This document shows, piece by piece, positions 51,913 through 60,372 of a DNA stretch of 64,000 nucleotides. The position numbers and the translations under genes were made by a program. Within the stretch, counting starts at the first letter, position 1. Every line of letters starts with the position of its first letter. The notes under the pieces are model-generated. The model ran no database searches, was not told where the DNA came from, and saw only the letters and a program-made list of their open reading frames with translations. The stretch covers positions 124,001 through 188,000 of the forward strand of contig CAMFLR010000012.1 in NCBI GenBank assembly GCA_945957605.1. The letters run 5' to 3'. The DNA is from an uncultured Isosphaeraceae bacterium. Its GTDB lineage: Bacteria > Planctomycetota > Planctomycetia > Isosphaerales > Isosphaeraceae.

Positions 51913-54417
51913 ATGAATCGTCGCAGCATCGTCGGGGTGATCATCGCGGCGCTCGCGGTCGGTGCGCTGGGAATGGCTCGGCTCGCTTCCATCTGGATGG
52001 GCCGGCAGCCGAATGGCTCGTTCATCGTGTCGACCGGCCAGCGCATCGAAGGGGGAGCAATCGCCTTCGACGGTCGCCCGATCGACCTGGCGCTACATCC
52101 GCTCGGCAAGTTTTACGCAGTGCTGAACAAGAATGAAATCTTGCTGGGCACGGCCGAGGGAATCATCCCAGGTTCGTCGATCAAGCTTGGCGGCAGCGCG
52201 GGTTTTCACGGACTCATCTGGTCGCCCGACGGTCAAACGCTGGTCGCCAGCACCGAGCGCGGGCATTTGCTCGCGTTCCCGCTCAAGGGCGAAACGCTCG
52301 ACACACCGAAGAAGATCGAAGTCCGCCAGTACGGTAAAGATGATAATCCGGTTCCTGGCGGAATGACGTTCAACCACGATGGCACGCGATTGTTCGTCAC
52401 GGCGGCGAATCGTAATGCGGTCGTCGAATTGAATGGCCGCACATATGAACGTGTGGCCGAACATCGCGTACAGACCCTGCCGTTCGAGGTGAAGCTTACC
52501 GACGACGAAACCACGCTTCTGGTCAGCAACTGGGGCGGCCGACTGCCCGCAGAGGGAGACCGGGTCGCGCGAAGCGAAAAGCTCAAGGTGGTGGTCGATA
52601 GCCGAGGCGTGCCGGCCACGGGAACGGTGAGCATCATCGACCTGAAGTCGAAAGAAACGAAGCATGTTGAGGTGGGAATTCATCCCACGTCGATCGTGAT
52701 TCGCGGCAAGTTCGCGTACGTCGCCAATGCGATGAGCGACACCATTTCCGAGATCAACATCAAGGAAGCAAAAGTCGCCCGGACGTTCGCTCTGCGATGG
52801 GGCCAAACGCGCGTGATCGGCGGCATGCCCAACGCACTCGCCCTGCGCGGTGATACGCTGTACGTCGGCAACGGCGGCGACAATGCACTCGTCGAGGTGA
52901 ATTTGCCAACGGGCCTCATCCGTGGCTATCGGCCCGCCGGTTACTTCCCTTCCGCCGTCGCGCTCGCGGCCGATGGCACTCGGGCGTTCGTGCTCAACAC
53001 CAAGGGGAACGGCTCGGTCCGGCGCACTTCTCGCGGGCTTCCCGGCAACGCGCACGACTTCCAGGGAACGGTGAGTGTGGTCGACCTCACGTCGGACATC
53101 GCTCGTGCCACCGAGATTGTCGCGCGGAATAATCGCTGGGAAGCAACTCCGGCGTTGCCCAAGGCGAAGGTTTACAACGGCGCGATCAAGCACGTCATTT
53201 ACATCATCAAGGAAAATCGAACCTATGATGAAGTGTTTGGCGACCTTCCCCAGGGCAACGGCGCCAAGGCGCTTTGTAGCCTTGGCGAGCGGATCATGCC
53301 GAACCATCGCAAGATCGCCCAGGAATTCACGCTGTTCGACAACGGCTACGTAAGCGGCACCAATAGCGCCGACGGTCACGCCTGGTCGACACAAAGCCTG
53401 GCGAATGAGTATCTCGAACATTTTTATGTCGGCTATTCACGCACCTATCCCGATGACGGCGACGACGCCATGGCGCTTTCGAGCGGCGGTGCGCTCTGGG
53501 ACGCCGCCGCGAAAAAAGGGCTGAGAATTCGGGTCTACGGCGAGTTTTGCGACAACAATCTTGCCGTTGTCGAGCCTCAGCCCAAGAACTGGTTCGAAGC
53601 CTGGGAAGATCGCAAAAACGGCACGAATAAATTCAAATGGCATGCGCAAACACGTGTTGCGGGCCTGCAGCCGTATATCCATCCCAACTATTTCTACTGG
53701 CCGCTTTTGATGAGCGACCAGCACCGCGCGGACATCTTCCTCAAAGATTACGAAACGCAGAGCAAGGCCGACACAGTCCCCAATTTGATGATCGTCAGCC
53801 TGCCCTGCGATCACGGCGAAGGGCTTGATCCTAGCTATCCCACGCCTCGCGCCATGATGGCTGATAACGACCTCGCGCTCGGGCGAATCATCGAAGGCGT
53901 GTCGAAGAGCCCGCAGTGGAAGGAAACGTGCATCTTCGTGATCGAGGACGACGCCCAGTCCGGCCCCGACCACGTCGACGGCCATCGCACCGTCTTCATG
54001 GCGATTAGCCCGTACTCGAAGCGGAAAGCAGTCGACTCGACGCTCTATACGACAACGCACATGATCCGGTCGATCGAGATGATGCTTGGCCTCGATCCAA
54101 TGAACAAGTTCGACCTCTTCTCCGAACCGATGGTCGCCTGCTTCAACGACGAGCTCGACCTGACGCCCTACAAGGCAGTGCCCAACAATACACCGCTCGA
54201 CGAGCGTAATCCCTCAGGTCTCAAGCTGGGCGAGCGCGACCGCTTCTGGCAGGAGAAATCGCTCTCACTCGACTGGAGCCATATCGACGGCCCCGACCCC
54301 TACTGGCTGAACCGCATTAACTGGTACAGTATCTACAAAGACACTGTTCCTTATCCCGGTCGTCCAGGCGAAGTACCGGGCAAGCGCGAAGCTGATGATG
54401 ACGACGATGATGATTGA
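51913..54417 (+). CDS. exported YncE-propeller/phosphoesterase protein 2
   Basis: An 834-residue paralogue of the preceding protein with the same order: membrane anchor (IVGVIIAALAVGALGMA), propeller (MTFNHDGTRLFVTAANRNAVVE, KFAYVANAMSDTISEIN), then the phosphoesterase domain (IKENRTYDEVFGDLPQGNG, FVIEDDAQSGPDHVDGHRT). It differs by an extra segment near residues 555-610 and a C-terminal run of seven aspartates. The frame is open up to 51721 inside the first gene, but ATG 51913 starts the anchor. Tandem duplication is clear; each may act on a different phosphoester. Confidence 0.87.
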   Translation: MNRRSIVGVIIAALAVGALGMARLASIWMGRQPNGSFIVSTGQRIEGGAIAFDGRPIDLALHPLGKFYAVLNKNEILLGTAEGIIPGSSIKLGGSAGFHGLIWSPDGQTLVASTERGHLLAFPLKGETLDTPKKIEVRQYGKDDNPVPGGMTFNHDGTRLFVTAANRNAVVELNGRTYERVAEHRVQTLPFEVKLTDDETTLLVSNWGGRLPAEGDRVARSEKLKVVVDSRGVPATGTVSIIDLKSKETKHVEVGIHPTSIVIRGKFAYVANAMSDTISEINIKEAKVARTFALRWGQTRVIGGMPNALALRGDTLYVGNGGDNALVEVNLPTGLIRGYRPAGYFPSAVALAADGTRAFVLNTKGNGSVRRTSRGLPGNAHDFQGTVSVVDLTSDIARATEIVARNNRWEATPALPKAKVYNGAIKHVIYIIKENRTYDEVFGDLPQGNGAKALCSLGERIMPNHRKIAQEFTLFDNGYVSGTNSADGHAWSTQSLANEYLEHFYVGYSRTYPDDGDDAMALSSGGALWDAAAKKGLRIRVYGEFCDNNLAVVEPQPKNWFEAWEDRKNGTNKFKWHAQTRVAGLQPYIHPNYFYWPLLMSDQHRADIFLKDYETQSKADTVPNLMIVSLPCDHGEGLDPSYPTPRAMMADNDLALGRIIEGVSKSPQWKETCIFVIEDDAQSGPDHVDGHRTVFMAISPYSKRKAVDSTLYTTTHMIRSIEMMLGLDPMNKFDLFSEPMVACFNDELDLTPYKAVPNNTPLDERNPSGLKLGERDRFWQEKSLSLDWSHIDGPDPYWLNRINWYSIYKDTVPYPGRPGEVPGKREADDDDDDD

Positions 54418-54433
54418 GACAGATTAAACGTGG

Positions 54434-54462
54434 GCAGCGCGAATGGTTTATATTCGCGCTGC
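54434..54462 (+). terminator. terminator of the phosphoesterase pair
   Basis: GCAGCGCGAAT (54434-54444) pairs with ATTCGCGCTGC (54452-54462), followed by ATCATATTTATC. It lies 17 bases past the stop. Confidence 0.75.
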
Positions 54463-54798
54463 ATCATATTTATCAATAATAAAATCTGTCGCTTCAGTTC
54501 AATGAACGATGGCTCCTCGAGAATTTAGCAAGTGCTCATAATATTCTTGGCAAGATAAAAACGACATCAACTTGTCCGTAACGGGCTTGACGGTTTCGTT
54601 TGACAGGTGTTAAAAGCAACCGCCTTATTTGTTTGATTGATCATCCCAGCTTATTTTCGTGTGCAGGTGGCCAGGGAAAAGCGGGTTCGCTGCTGAACCT
54701 TGATGGATGATTACACACCAGACCCTGGGTCGAACCAGGAAATCGGGTGCATAGATGCGGCAGGGTTGCCAGCGAGGAATCTCAACAGGAGTGAGATG
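54463..54798 (+). promoter_or_regulatory. AT-richer promoter region of the GDSL gene
   Basis: No gene is seen. TTGACA (54600-54605) with a 17-base spacer and CCTTAT (54623-54628) is the best promoter candidate; the -10 is weak. The stretch is visibly lower in GC than its neighbours. Confidence 0.35.
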
Positions 54799-55728
54799 AT
54801 GAAAACGCAGCAGTTGCGCAGCTTGTGCGTCGTTTTGTCCCTATTTGCCGGCGCTGCCAGGGTGCAGGCTGGGTCGGTGCCGACGCTTCTCGCGCTCGGC
54901 GATTCAATTGCGTTTGGCGAGACGGTGTTCTCGCCCGATACCGCCACGTATGGGCCATATGCCGATCCGTCGGACGGTAATCGTGGATTTGTCGCAATGG
55001 TGGCCCAGGCCATGACGGCCAGGTCGGGCGTTGCGACGAACGTTGTGAACCTGGCGATCGACGGCGAAACTTCGAGCAGCTTCTTCAGCGGCTCGGGCCG
55101 AGTTCCTCCGGGACCGGGGCTCGACGACAACTTCCTCGCGAGCCTGAACACACACTACACGGGACCGAATCCGCCCACGCAAGCTGCACTCCTGGCCTCG
55201 ACCCTGGCGACGACGCACGACATCACCAAGGTCACAATCTCGCTGGGTTCGAACGACCTGCTTCTGCTGGCGATGACCGATCCCAACCCCGCCGCCGACC
55301 TGCCGGCCGTTCTGAATAACTACGCAGCGAATTATGCGCAATTGCTCACTATTTTGCGTACAGCGCTCCCCGAGGCGGAAATCGACCTCCTGGGAACATA
55401 TAATCCGTTCACGGCCCTGCCGGGGTCGCCGTTTGCCGGACTCGCCGGCGTGGCGATTCCTTACTTGAACAGTGTGACGGCACAGTTGGCCTCGGCGTTC
55501 AACGCGAATTACATCGATCTCTTCAACACGCCGCTGACGACCGACGCCGCAAACACCACGCTGATTCTGAACAACAGCGACGTTCACCCAGCGTTCGACG
55601 CTGGTTACGCGATCATCGCCGGACAAATTGAAGCCGTCCCCGAGCCGGCCACGATGATTTCCGTGCTGATCGGCGGATCGTGCCTTGTTGTTCCGGCATT
55701 GGCCCGCCGCTTCTGCCGCGCAGCCTGA
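54799..55728 (+). CDS. SGNH/GDSL hydrolase with PEP-CTERM tail
   Basis: A 309-residue exported esterase-like protein. After a signal peptide (LCVVLSLFAGAARVQA) come the SGNH blocks: LALGDSIAFGE with nucleophile Ser36, GSNDLLLL with the block III Asn, and DVHPAFDAGY with the Asp-His pair. The C-terminus is VPEPATM, a hydrophobic helix and ALARRF, a PEP-CTERM sorting signal, so it should be anchored or secreted by an exosortase pathway. AGGAG lies 7 bases before ATG 54799 and 4 before ATG 54796. The substrate is probably an ester or acyl polysaccharide. Confidence 0.9.
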   Translation: MKTQQLRSLCVVLSLFAGAARVQAGSVPTLLALGDSIAFGETVFSPDTATYGPYADPSDGNRGFVAMVAQAMTARSGVATNVVNLAIDGETSSSFFSGSGRVPPGPGLDDNFLASLNTHYTGPNPPTQAALLASTLATTHDITKVTISLGSNDLLLLAMTDPNPAADLPAVLNNYAANYAQLLTILRTALPEAEIDLLGTYNPFTALPGSPFAGLAGVAIPYLNSVTAQLASAFNANYIDLFNTPLTTDAANTTLILNNSDVHPAFDAGYAIIAGQIEAVPEPATMISVLIGGSCLVVPALARRFCRAA

Positions 55729-55764
55729 TTCGACATTCGAGTCGATTAAAGGAATAGACTATCA

Positions 55765-55812
55765 ACGCTTGGGATTGCCCTCTCGATTCAGAGGGCAATC
55801 CCAAGCGTTTTT
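55765..55812 (+). terminator. strong terminator of the GDSL gene
   Basis: ACGCTTGGGATTGCCCTC (55765-55782) pairs perfectly with GAGGGCAATCCCAAGCGT (55791-55808), followed by TTTT. Confidence 0.92.
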
Positions 55813-55978
55813 GTGCTTTGACTCGCGACAGATCGGCATTGGACCATACCAGCGAAACGATTGGCTGCCAGCCATTGAATTCGCTCGATTGCCCGCGTGA
55901 TAATGAAATTTCGAAACTTGATGTGCCCCAATTCTTTACTGGCGGCGGTTTCAAAGGCTTTTTGTAGTAATTGAACTA

Positions 55979-56232
55979 ATGAAGATCCATATCGGCGTCG
56001 CAAGTTCTCCCGAGTATGAATGTCTGGTCGCCGAGGCGTTCATAGACAATTTGCAATGGTGTGAATTGTCACAGGAGAGTGGGAATTATGTCTTGAAATT
56101 TTTTCCTCACCCGCAGCTTGGTGTGTGGGAGTTCCTTATAAACTCGCGGCCGAAATCCTTGTTCACATGAAGGATTATCTCGAGGACGGTCGTTCAGCTA
56201 AATCGCATCCTGACTGGCACGTTTGCGACTAA
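55979..56232 (+). pseudogene. frameshifted small gene
   Basis: The frame from ATG 55979 (MKIHIGVASSPEYECLVAEA...) looks like a real small protein up to HPQLGVWE near 56133, but then runs into an unconvincing tail that stops at 56170. Shifting by one base there gives VPYKLAAEILVHMKDYLEDG and a stop at 56230-56232, a natural continuation (WEVPYKLAAEIL). One missing base near 56133-56137 would explain it. It may be a true pseudogene or a sequencing error. The intact product would be about 84 residues and acidic; the family is not known to me. Confidence 0.55.
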
Positions 56233-56389
56233 GTATTGTTCTCCACATCCTTTCGAGAGAGCCTCTATTGTCGTGATTGGGTCGGGGTGATTGCGCAATG
56301 ATGAGCGTCTGTGAAGTTCTTGACGGCTTTCCCTTGCAGTTCTCCTAGCCTGCGTATCAATAATCGCTGTAAACTGATAAGCGATCGAG

Positions 56390-56761
56390 ATGAACATGAT
56401 AAGCCTTGCATTCCTCTATGGGTGCTATTACGCGATCGTCCCGTTGGTTTTGGTGCAGTGGATCATTTCTCATAGAACTCGCGGTAAGAAATTCACACCA
56501 ATCGTCGTCCGGCCAAGGCTTTGGTGGCTCGCGGTCGCTCTGCTTGTACTGATGCTAGATGCGGTAATCACGTTCCGCACTGTTCAACCAAAATGGGCCA
56601 CCCGGATGTGCGTCTCCGACGTCGCGCTGATTACCGTTCCTACCGCGCTAATTTGGATTCAGAAGCAATTTACGCTCATCGAGCTTCTTGTGATCACTTG
56701 GGTCGTCGCATTACTGGGGGTACTGAGCTTGGAGTCGGTGACCACGAGCGGTCTTAGATAA
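56390..56761 (+). CDS. small four-helix membrane protein
   Basis: A 123-residue hydrophobic protein with four predicted membrane helices (about 5-25, 44-62, 72-90, 96-115) and a basic loop between the first two (HRTRGKKF). GATCGAG before the ATG is a weak ribosome-binding site. There is no recognised family. It ends 137 bases before the convergent second DUF1559 gene. The preceding gap (56233-56389) shows nothing. Confidence 0.55.
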   Translation: MNMISLAFLYGCYYAIVPLVLVQWIISHRTRGKKFTPIVVRPRLWWLAVALLVLMLDAVITFRTVQPKWATRMCVSDVALITVPTALIWIQKQFTLIELLVITWVVALLGVLSLESVTTSGLR

Positions 56762-56834
56762 GAACTCCTATTTCGGCAACGCAAATTATGTAGCCAAGGC
56801 GAAAACTCGAAATAACATCTACACACCAACAAAG

Positions 56835-56864
56835 AATCCCCTCCCGCAACCACGGGAGGGGATT
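56835..56864 (-). terminator. terminator of the second DUF1559 gene
   Basis: AATCCCCTCCCG (56835-56846) pairs with CGGGAGGGGATT (56853-56864). On the minus strand CTTTGTTGG follows, a modest T content. It lies between convergent genes. Confidence 0.7.
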
Positions 56865-56897
56865 TCGCATTTCACCAACCTTCGCAGCGACTCGAAC

Positions 56898-57992
56898 TCA
56901 GAACGAATCCGACGACACAACTTCGCCACCGTTGAGCGTGAGAATCGCACGGAACGAGGCGAGGTTCACCGTGTCTTTGATGAAGCGGACCGAGCCGTCG
57001 CCGAAGAGGGCGTTCACACCGCCTGGGTGGAACGAGAACGGCTCTTCATTCTGCTTCGCCTGGGTGCCGGCCGAGGTCGTGGTGGTCGCCCAGCTCGATC
57101 CTTCGCTCGCCGGGAAGCCAACGCCGCCCTTGTTGTTCGGCTGGCCCGAGGTGCCGAAGGCGTTGCCCGGATCGGCCCAGCGCCAGAAGCGGTGGCGAGC
57201 ACTCGCACCACCCGCAGGACCCTGGCCGCGGACGATCGGATAGGCCCCTTCGAGGTACTGGCTGACGAATCGTTCGTCGCGACCGGCGCACTCGATGATC
57301 GCAACCGTGTTGCTCGTACCGTCAACCACTTCGGCGATGCGTGTCGCACCACCCTTGAGCAGACCGTTCGCAGCCGTTGCCGAATTGCGGTAGGGGACCA
57401 CGAGCGTCGCTTTACCAGCGGCGGGGCCGGCGGTCGCGACGCCGTTCACGACGTTGATGTCGGTGTAGATCGACGGGGCGTAGTCGGTGTAGCCGTAGCC
57501 GCTGCCCGAAGCCTTTTCATAGGCCGAGGCGTTGGGGTCGCCGGAGACGCTATCGCGGTTGCCGTTCACGTGAACCGAGGAAGGGCAGATGAACGTGTTG
57601 ATCACCGCCGAGGCACCCGTGAAGTTGCCGCCCGATGCGTCGTTGTACTCGTAGTTGAAGTTGAGGGCGTTGTTGAGCACGGTGCCTTCGAGGAAGCTCA
57701 GCAGCCGAGCATTGGCGCTGAAGCCGGTGTCGGGGAAGCCGACGACCAGCGTCGAAAGGTTGATGTTCTTACCGGCCGGCGGGAACGCGCCGTTCGCACT
57801 TTCATAGTTATGGAGCGAGAGGCCGAGCTGCTTGAGGTTGTTCGTGCACTGAGCACGACGGGCCGCTTCGCGTGCCGCCTGAACCGCGGGCAACAACAAA
57901 GCAATCAGCACGGCGATGATCGCAATCACCACCAGCAACTCGATCAGCGTGAACCCAGACCGACGCACCTTCGACACAGTCTGTCCTGTCAT
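56898..57992 (-). CDS. DUF1559 prepilin-like protein
   Basis: A 364-residue protein with leader [15 protein letters not shown], a membrane helix and the [25 protein letters not shown] segment. The C-terminal block is [16 protein letters not shown], then [15 protein letters not shown] 57992 (MTGQTVSK) is preferred over 58007 because AAGGA lies 7 bases upstream of it. It is a paralogue of the gene at 43318. Surface or pseudopilus role inferred. The long upstream gap with tandem TGATCATGT repeats may control it. Confidence 0.93.
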   Translation of the reverse strand: MTGQTVSKVRRSGFTLIELLVVIAIIAVLIALLLPAVQAAREAARRAQCTNNLKQLGLSLHNYESANGAFPPAGKNINLSTLVVGFPDTGFSANARLLSFLEGTVLNNALNFNYEYNDASGGNFTGASAVINTFICPSSVHVNGNRDSVSGDPNASAYEKASGSGYGYTDYAPSIYTDINVVNGVATAGPAAGKATLVVPYRNSATAANGLLKGGATRIAEVVDGTSNTVAIIECAGRDERFVSQYLEGAYPIVRGQGPAGGASARHRFWRWADPGNAFGTSGQPNNKGGVGFPASEGSSWATTTTSAGTQAKQNEEPFSFHPGGVNALFGDGSVRFIKDTVNLASFRAILTLNGGEVVSSDSF

Positions 57993-58506
57993 CTCAACGT
58001 CCTTCATGAATGGCGTTCCGGTTCAGACCTTCCTGACGGAACTCTTGGTTTCGATCAGTCGCTTCGCATGAGAACGACTCGACCATCAACGTCCCTGACG
58101 GTTCCACCCGTTGATGATCATGTTGATCATGTTAGTGATAATTTCGGACGATTCAACCCCAATTCTTAATTATCTCAAGCAGATTAGTCGGAAATCGTAT
58201 TTAAAGTATTTTGCCATATTGAGTTAAATTGGATAGTAATGATGCAGAATCGCTGTTGGAGTCGATCATAATGAGTCGAAGTCGGCGCATTATGTCGACA
58301 AGTTTAGTCGGAATTTGCGGATCGAATCTTTAGCATTTCGATAGAGATCGTACAACCCGGAATGGCAGAACAGTTGAGATGAAGTGAAGGCGGGAAAGGC
58401 GATATTGACGGTTTTGGCACGGTGGGGGACAAACGAGGGCATCGTCGCGAGGGATCGCACGAGTTCTGCCGCGTTATCAGCAGAGTCTGAGGATGGAGCT
58501 TCATTC
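57993..58506. promoter_or_regulatory. divergent intergenic region with symmetric repeats
   Basis: Between the second DUF1559 gene (minus) and the DUF5648 gene (plus). It holds CATCAACG/CGTTGATG (58084-58091/58109-58116) and two tandem copies of TGATCATGT (58115-58132), each containing the palindrome TGATCA. TTAGTCGGAA occurs near 58184 and again near 58304. The middle is AT-rich. No gene-like frame. Control of one or both genes is plausible. Confidence 0.4.
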
Positions 58507-59610
58507 ATGAATCGCATCAAAATCCGCAAGATTCTGGGCGTGTTGCTGATTGCGCTGGGAGCCTGGCCGGCGTTCGCGATTGCCGGGCCGTCCGAGGTCA
58601 AGCTCGATCGCGACTACCTCAGCAATCTGCTCGCCCGACTTCCGAACACACCGTTCGAGAATAAGGGGCAATATCGCGGTGAAGTGAACACGTTTCAACT
58701 CGTAGGGATCGATGCCAAGACGCGGCAGATTACGATCTCATGCAACGTCGTGGGCGAGTTCGACGAGAATGCGGTGGTTGCGGCCTTGAAGGGGGGAAAT
58801 CAGGCGAAGCCGCCAGCGCCGGTGATGAATCCCGCGCGTGCGCACGCGGCGCCTGTAGTTTCTGCACCCACTCCTGCGACGGGCCAGGCCTGGCGGAAGT
58901 TTCGATTCGAGGTGCGCGTCTCGATCAACATCGAGCCCTCGGTTGAAGGCGCACCCCGGCTCAAGTTTCACGTCGACGACGTCAAGCGCAAGGAACTGAC
59001 GGGAATCGTCGGCCCGCTTGCGAAACTGATGGGACGCGGCTTCGACCAGATCGTCACCACATTTGCCGACAAGAAGGCGGCAGGTCTCAACGACAAGCTC
59101 AACACCGAGGTTGTGAAGCGCGTCGCGCTCTTCCAGAGCTACGGAATGCTTTGCGGCGTCGACTATTTCCCGACGCACCTCGTTTTGCTCTTCGACGTGA
59201 CTCGCTGGCGCAGCGAAGGGATCGCCGGCTATGTCTTCACGACCAACGAGCCCGGGACGATGCCGCTCTACCGCTGGGTGAACCCGCGTAAAGGGGATCA
59301 CTTCTATACAACGAGCTCGCACGAGCCCGACCCGCGCAACTACCATTGCGAAGGCGTAGCGTGCTACGTATTGCCAGCGGCAGGGCAGGGGACGGTGCCG
59401 CTCTTGCGATTCCGCGGCAAGAATGAGTGCTTTTATACGACCGCGAAGAATGTCGAGGCGCTGAAGAAGGTGGGTTATCACCTCGAAGGGATTTCGTGCT
59501 ACTTGCTGGCGAATCAGCAAGGCAACGCCGTGCCACTCTATCGCTTTCTCGACCCTGCTCGTGGCCTGCACTTCTATACGATCCACCCGCAGGCGGAATT
59601 CGCGAAGTAA
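58507..59610 (+). CDS. exported DUF5648-repeat protein
   Basis: A 367-residue exported protein with signal peptide (ILGVLLIALGAWPAFAIA). Residues 25-220 form a domain of unknown type with a Pro/Ala-rich linker. The last 130 residues are three DUF5648 repeats with the pattern LYRW-NP-GDHFYTT and EGVACYV. GGAG lies 8 bases before the ATG. DUF5648 is found in secreted proteins and may bind carbohydrate; the role is unknown. It ends before a family 2 repeat that acts as terminator-like hairpin. Confidence 0.82.
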   Translation: MNRIKIRKILGVLLIALGAWPAFAIAGPSEVKLDRDYLSNLLARLPNTPFENKGQYRGEVNTFQLVGIDAKTRQITISCNVVGEFDENAVVAALKGGNQAKPPAPVMNPARAHAAPVVSAPTPATGQAWRKFRFEVRVSINIEPSVEGAPRLKFHVDDVKRKELTGIVGPLAKLMGRGFDQIVTTFADKKAAGLNDKLNTEVVKRVALFQSYGMLCGVDYFPTHLVLLFDVTRWRSEGIAGYVFTTNEPGTMPLYRWVNPRKGDHFYTTSSHEPDPRNYHCEGVACYVLPAAGQGTVPLLRFRGKNECFYTTAKNVEALKKVGYHLEGISCYLLANQQGNAVPLYRFLDPARGLHFYTIHPQAEFAK

Positions 59611-59645
59611 TTTGATACGTCGTATGTGAAGAACTAAAAGAATCT

Positions 59646-59690
59646 CGCTCCCATGCTCCGCGTGGGAGCGGATTTCCCGCCGCTCCTGCG
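59646..59690 (-). repeat. repeat family 2, unit in minus orientation
   Basis: Hairpin CGCTCCCA/TGGGAGCG (59646-59670) is followed by the spacer and a second small hairpin (CCGC/GCGG). Orientation is opposite to the copy at 59761. It lies 35 bases past the DUF5648 gene. Confidence 0.7.
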
Positions 59691-59760
59691 GTGACGATTG
59701 ATCTGGCGATCGGATGAAACTCGGCTCGCGAAATGGCGAGCCTGTAACACGCGCGAAAAT

Positions 59761-59812
59761 GATCGCGGAGCGGTCGAAGAAACGCTCCAACGCTTAGCAT
59801 TGGAGCGAGGGG
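59761..59812 (+). repeat. repeat family 2, unit with compensatory stem changes
   Basis: Hairpin 1 is GATCGC/GCGGTC; hairpin 2 is CGCTCCAA/TTGGAGCG (59783-59807). Compared with CGCTCCCA/TGGGAGCG elsewhere, both sides of the stem changed together. It ends 10 bases from the stop of the 59822 gene. Confidence 0.72.
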
Positions 59813-59821
59813 AGTTCACGA

Positions 59822-60262
59822 TCACGGATTCTTTAGGTCGATCGTCGCGATGGGGCCGCTCTCATCCGAGCGGCGACCGCGCAGGAACTTGACCGTCAGC
59901 ACGTCGTTGTCACGCGAGGTCGGCAATGATCTTTGACCGATTCGAACGAAAGGCGACACATATCCCTGCGCCACCACACGTCGGCCTGTGATTCGATCCG
60001 AAGCGACGACCCAGGTCCAATGATTGCCGCTGTGAGCTGCTCCGGCGTCATTGAAATAGACCTGCAAGGTCTTGCCGTTCGGTAATGGAATCGACGGACC
60101 CTGATCCGAGAACAAGTAGAACGGAATGAACTGCGCGCCCCTCGGGACTTGCTCGAAATAAAATCGCAGACCGGTGAGCAGTCCGATGAACAGAACGATC
60201 ACCCACACGAAATATCGCGGCAATCTGTTGGGCGTTCCGCCGCGCGGCTCTTCGGTTTGCAT
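59822..60262 (-). CDS. membrane-anchored hypothetical protein
   Basis: A 146-residue protein with one N-terminal membrane helix (YFVWVIVLFIGLLTGLRFYF) and an exported beta-rich domain (LPNGKTLQVYFNDAGAAHSGNHWTWVVASD). GAGG precedes ATG 60262; the TTG just before it is unlikely. No family is recognised. It is bracketed by repeat family 2 copies on both sides (59761 and 60312). Confidence 0.65.
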   Translation of the reverse strand: MQTEEPRGGTPNRLPRYFVWVIVLFIGLLTGLRFYFEQVPRGAQFIPFYLFSDQGPSIPLPNGKTLQVYFNDAGAAHSGNHWTWVVASDRITGRRVVAQGYVSPFVRIGQRSLPTSRDNDVLTVKFLRGRRSDESGPIATIDLKNP

Positions 60263-60311
60263 CAAGTGACCTCAAGCCACTGACTGCTCAGAGAGAATGT
60301 TGCTAATCAAA

Positions 60312-60361
60312 GAATCGTGAGGGAACGCTCCCGTGCGTCAAACACGGGAGCGCCGCGATTC
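60312..60361 (-). terminator. family 2-like hairpin ending the NTase-HD gene
   Basis: CGCTCCCGTG (60326-60335) pairs with CACGGGAGCG (60343-60352); an outer GAATCG (60312-60317)/CGATTC (60356-60361) lengthens it. It lies 12 bases past the stop at 60373 and probably serves as terminator; the T-run is poor. Confidence 0.6.
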
Positions 60362-60372
60362 AACGTACGCAA

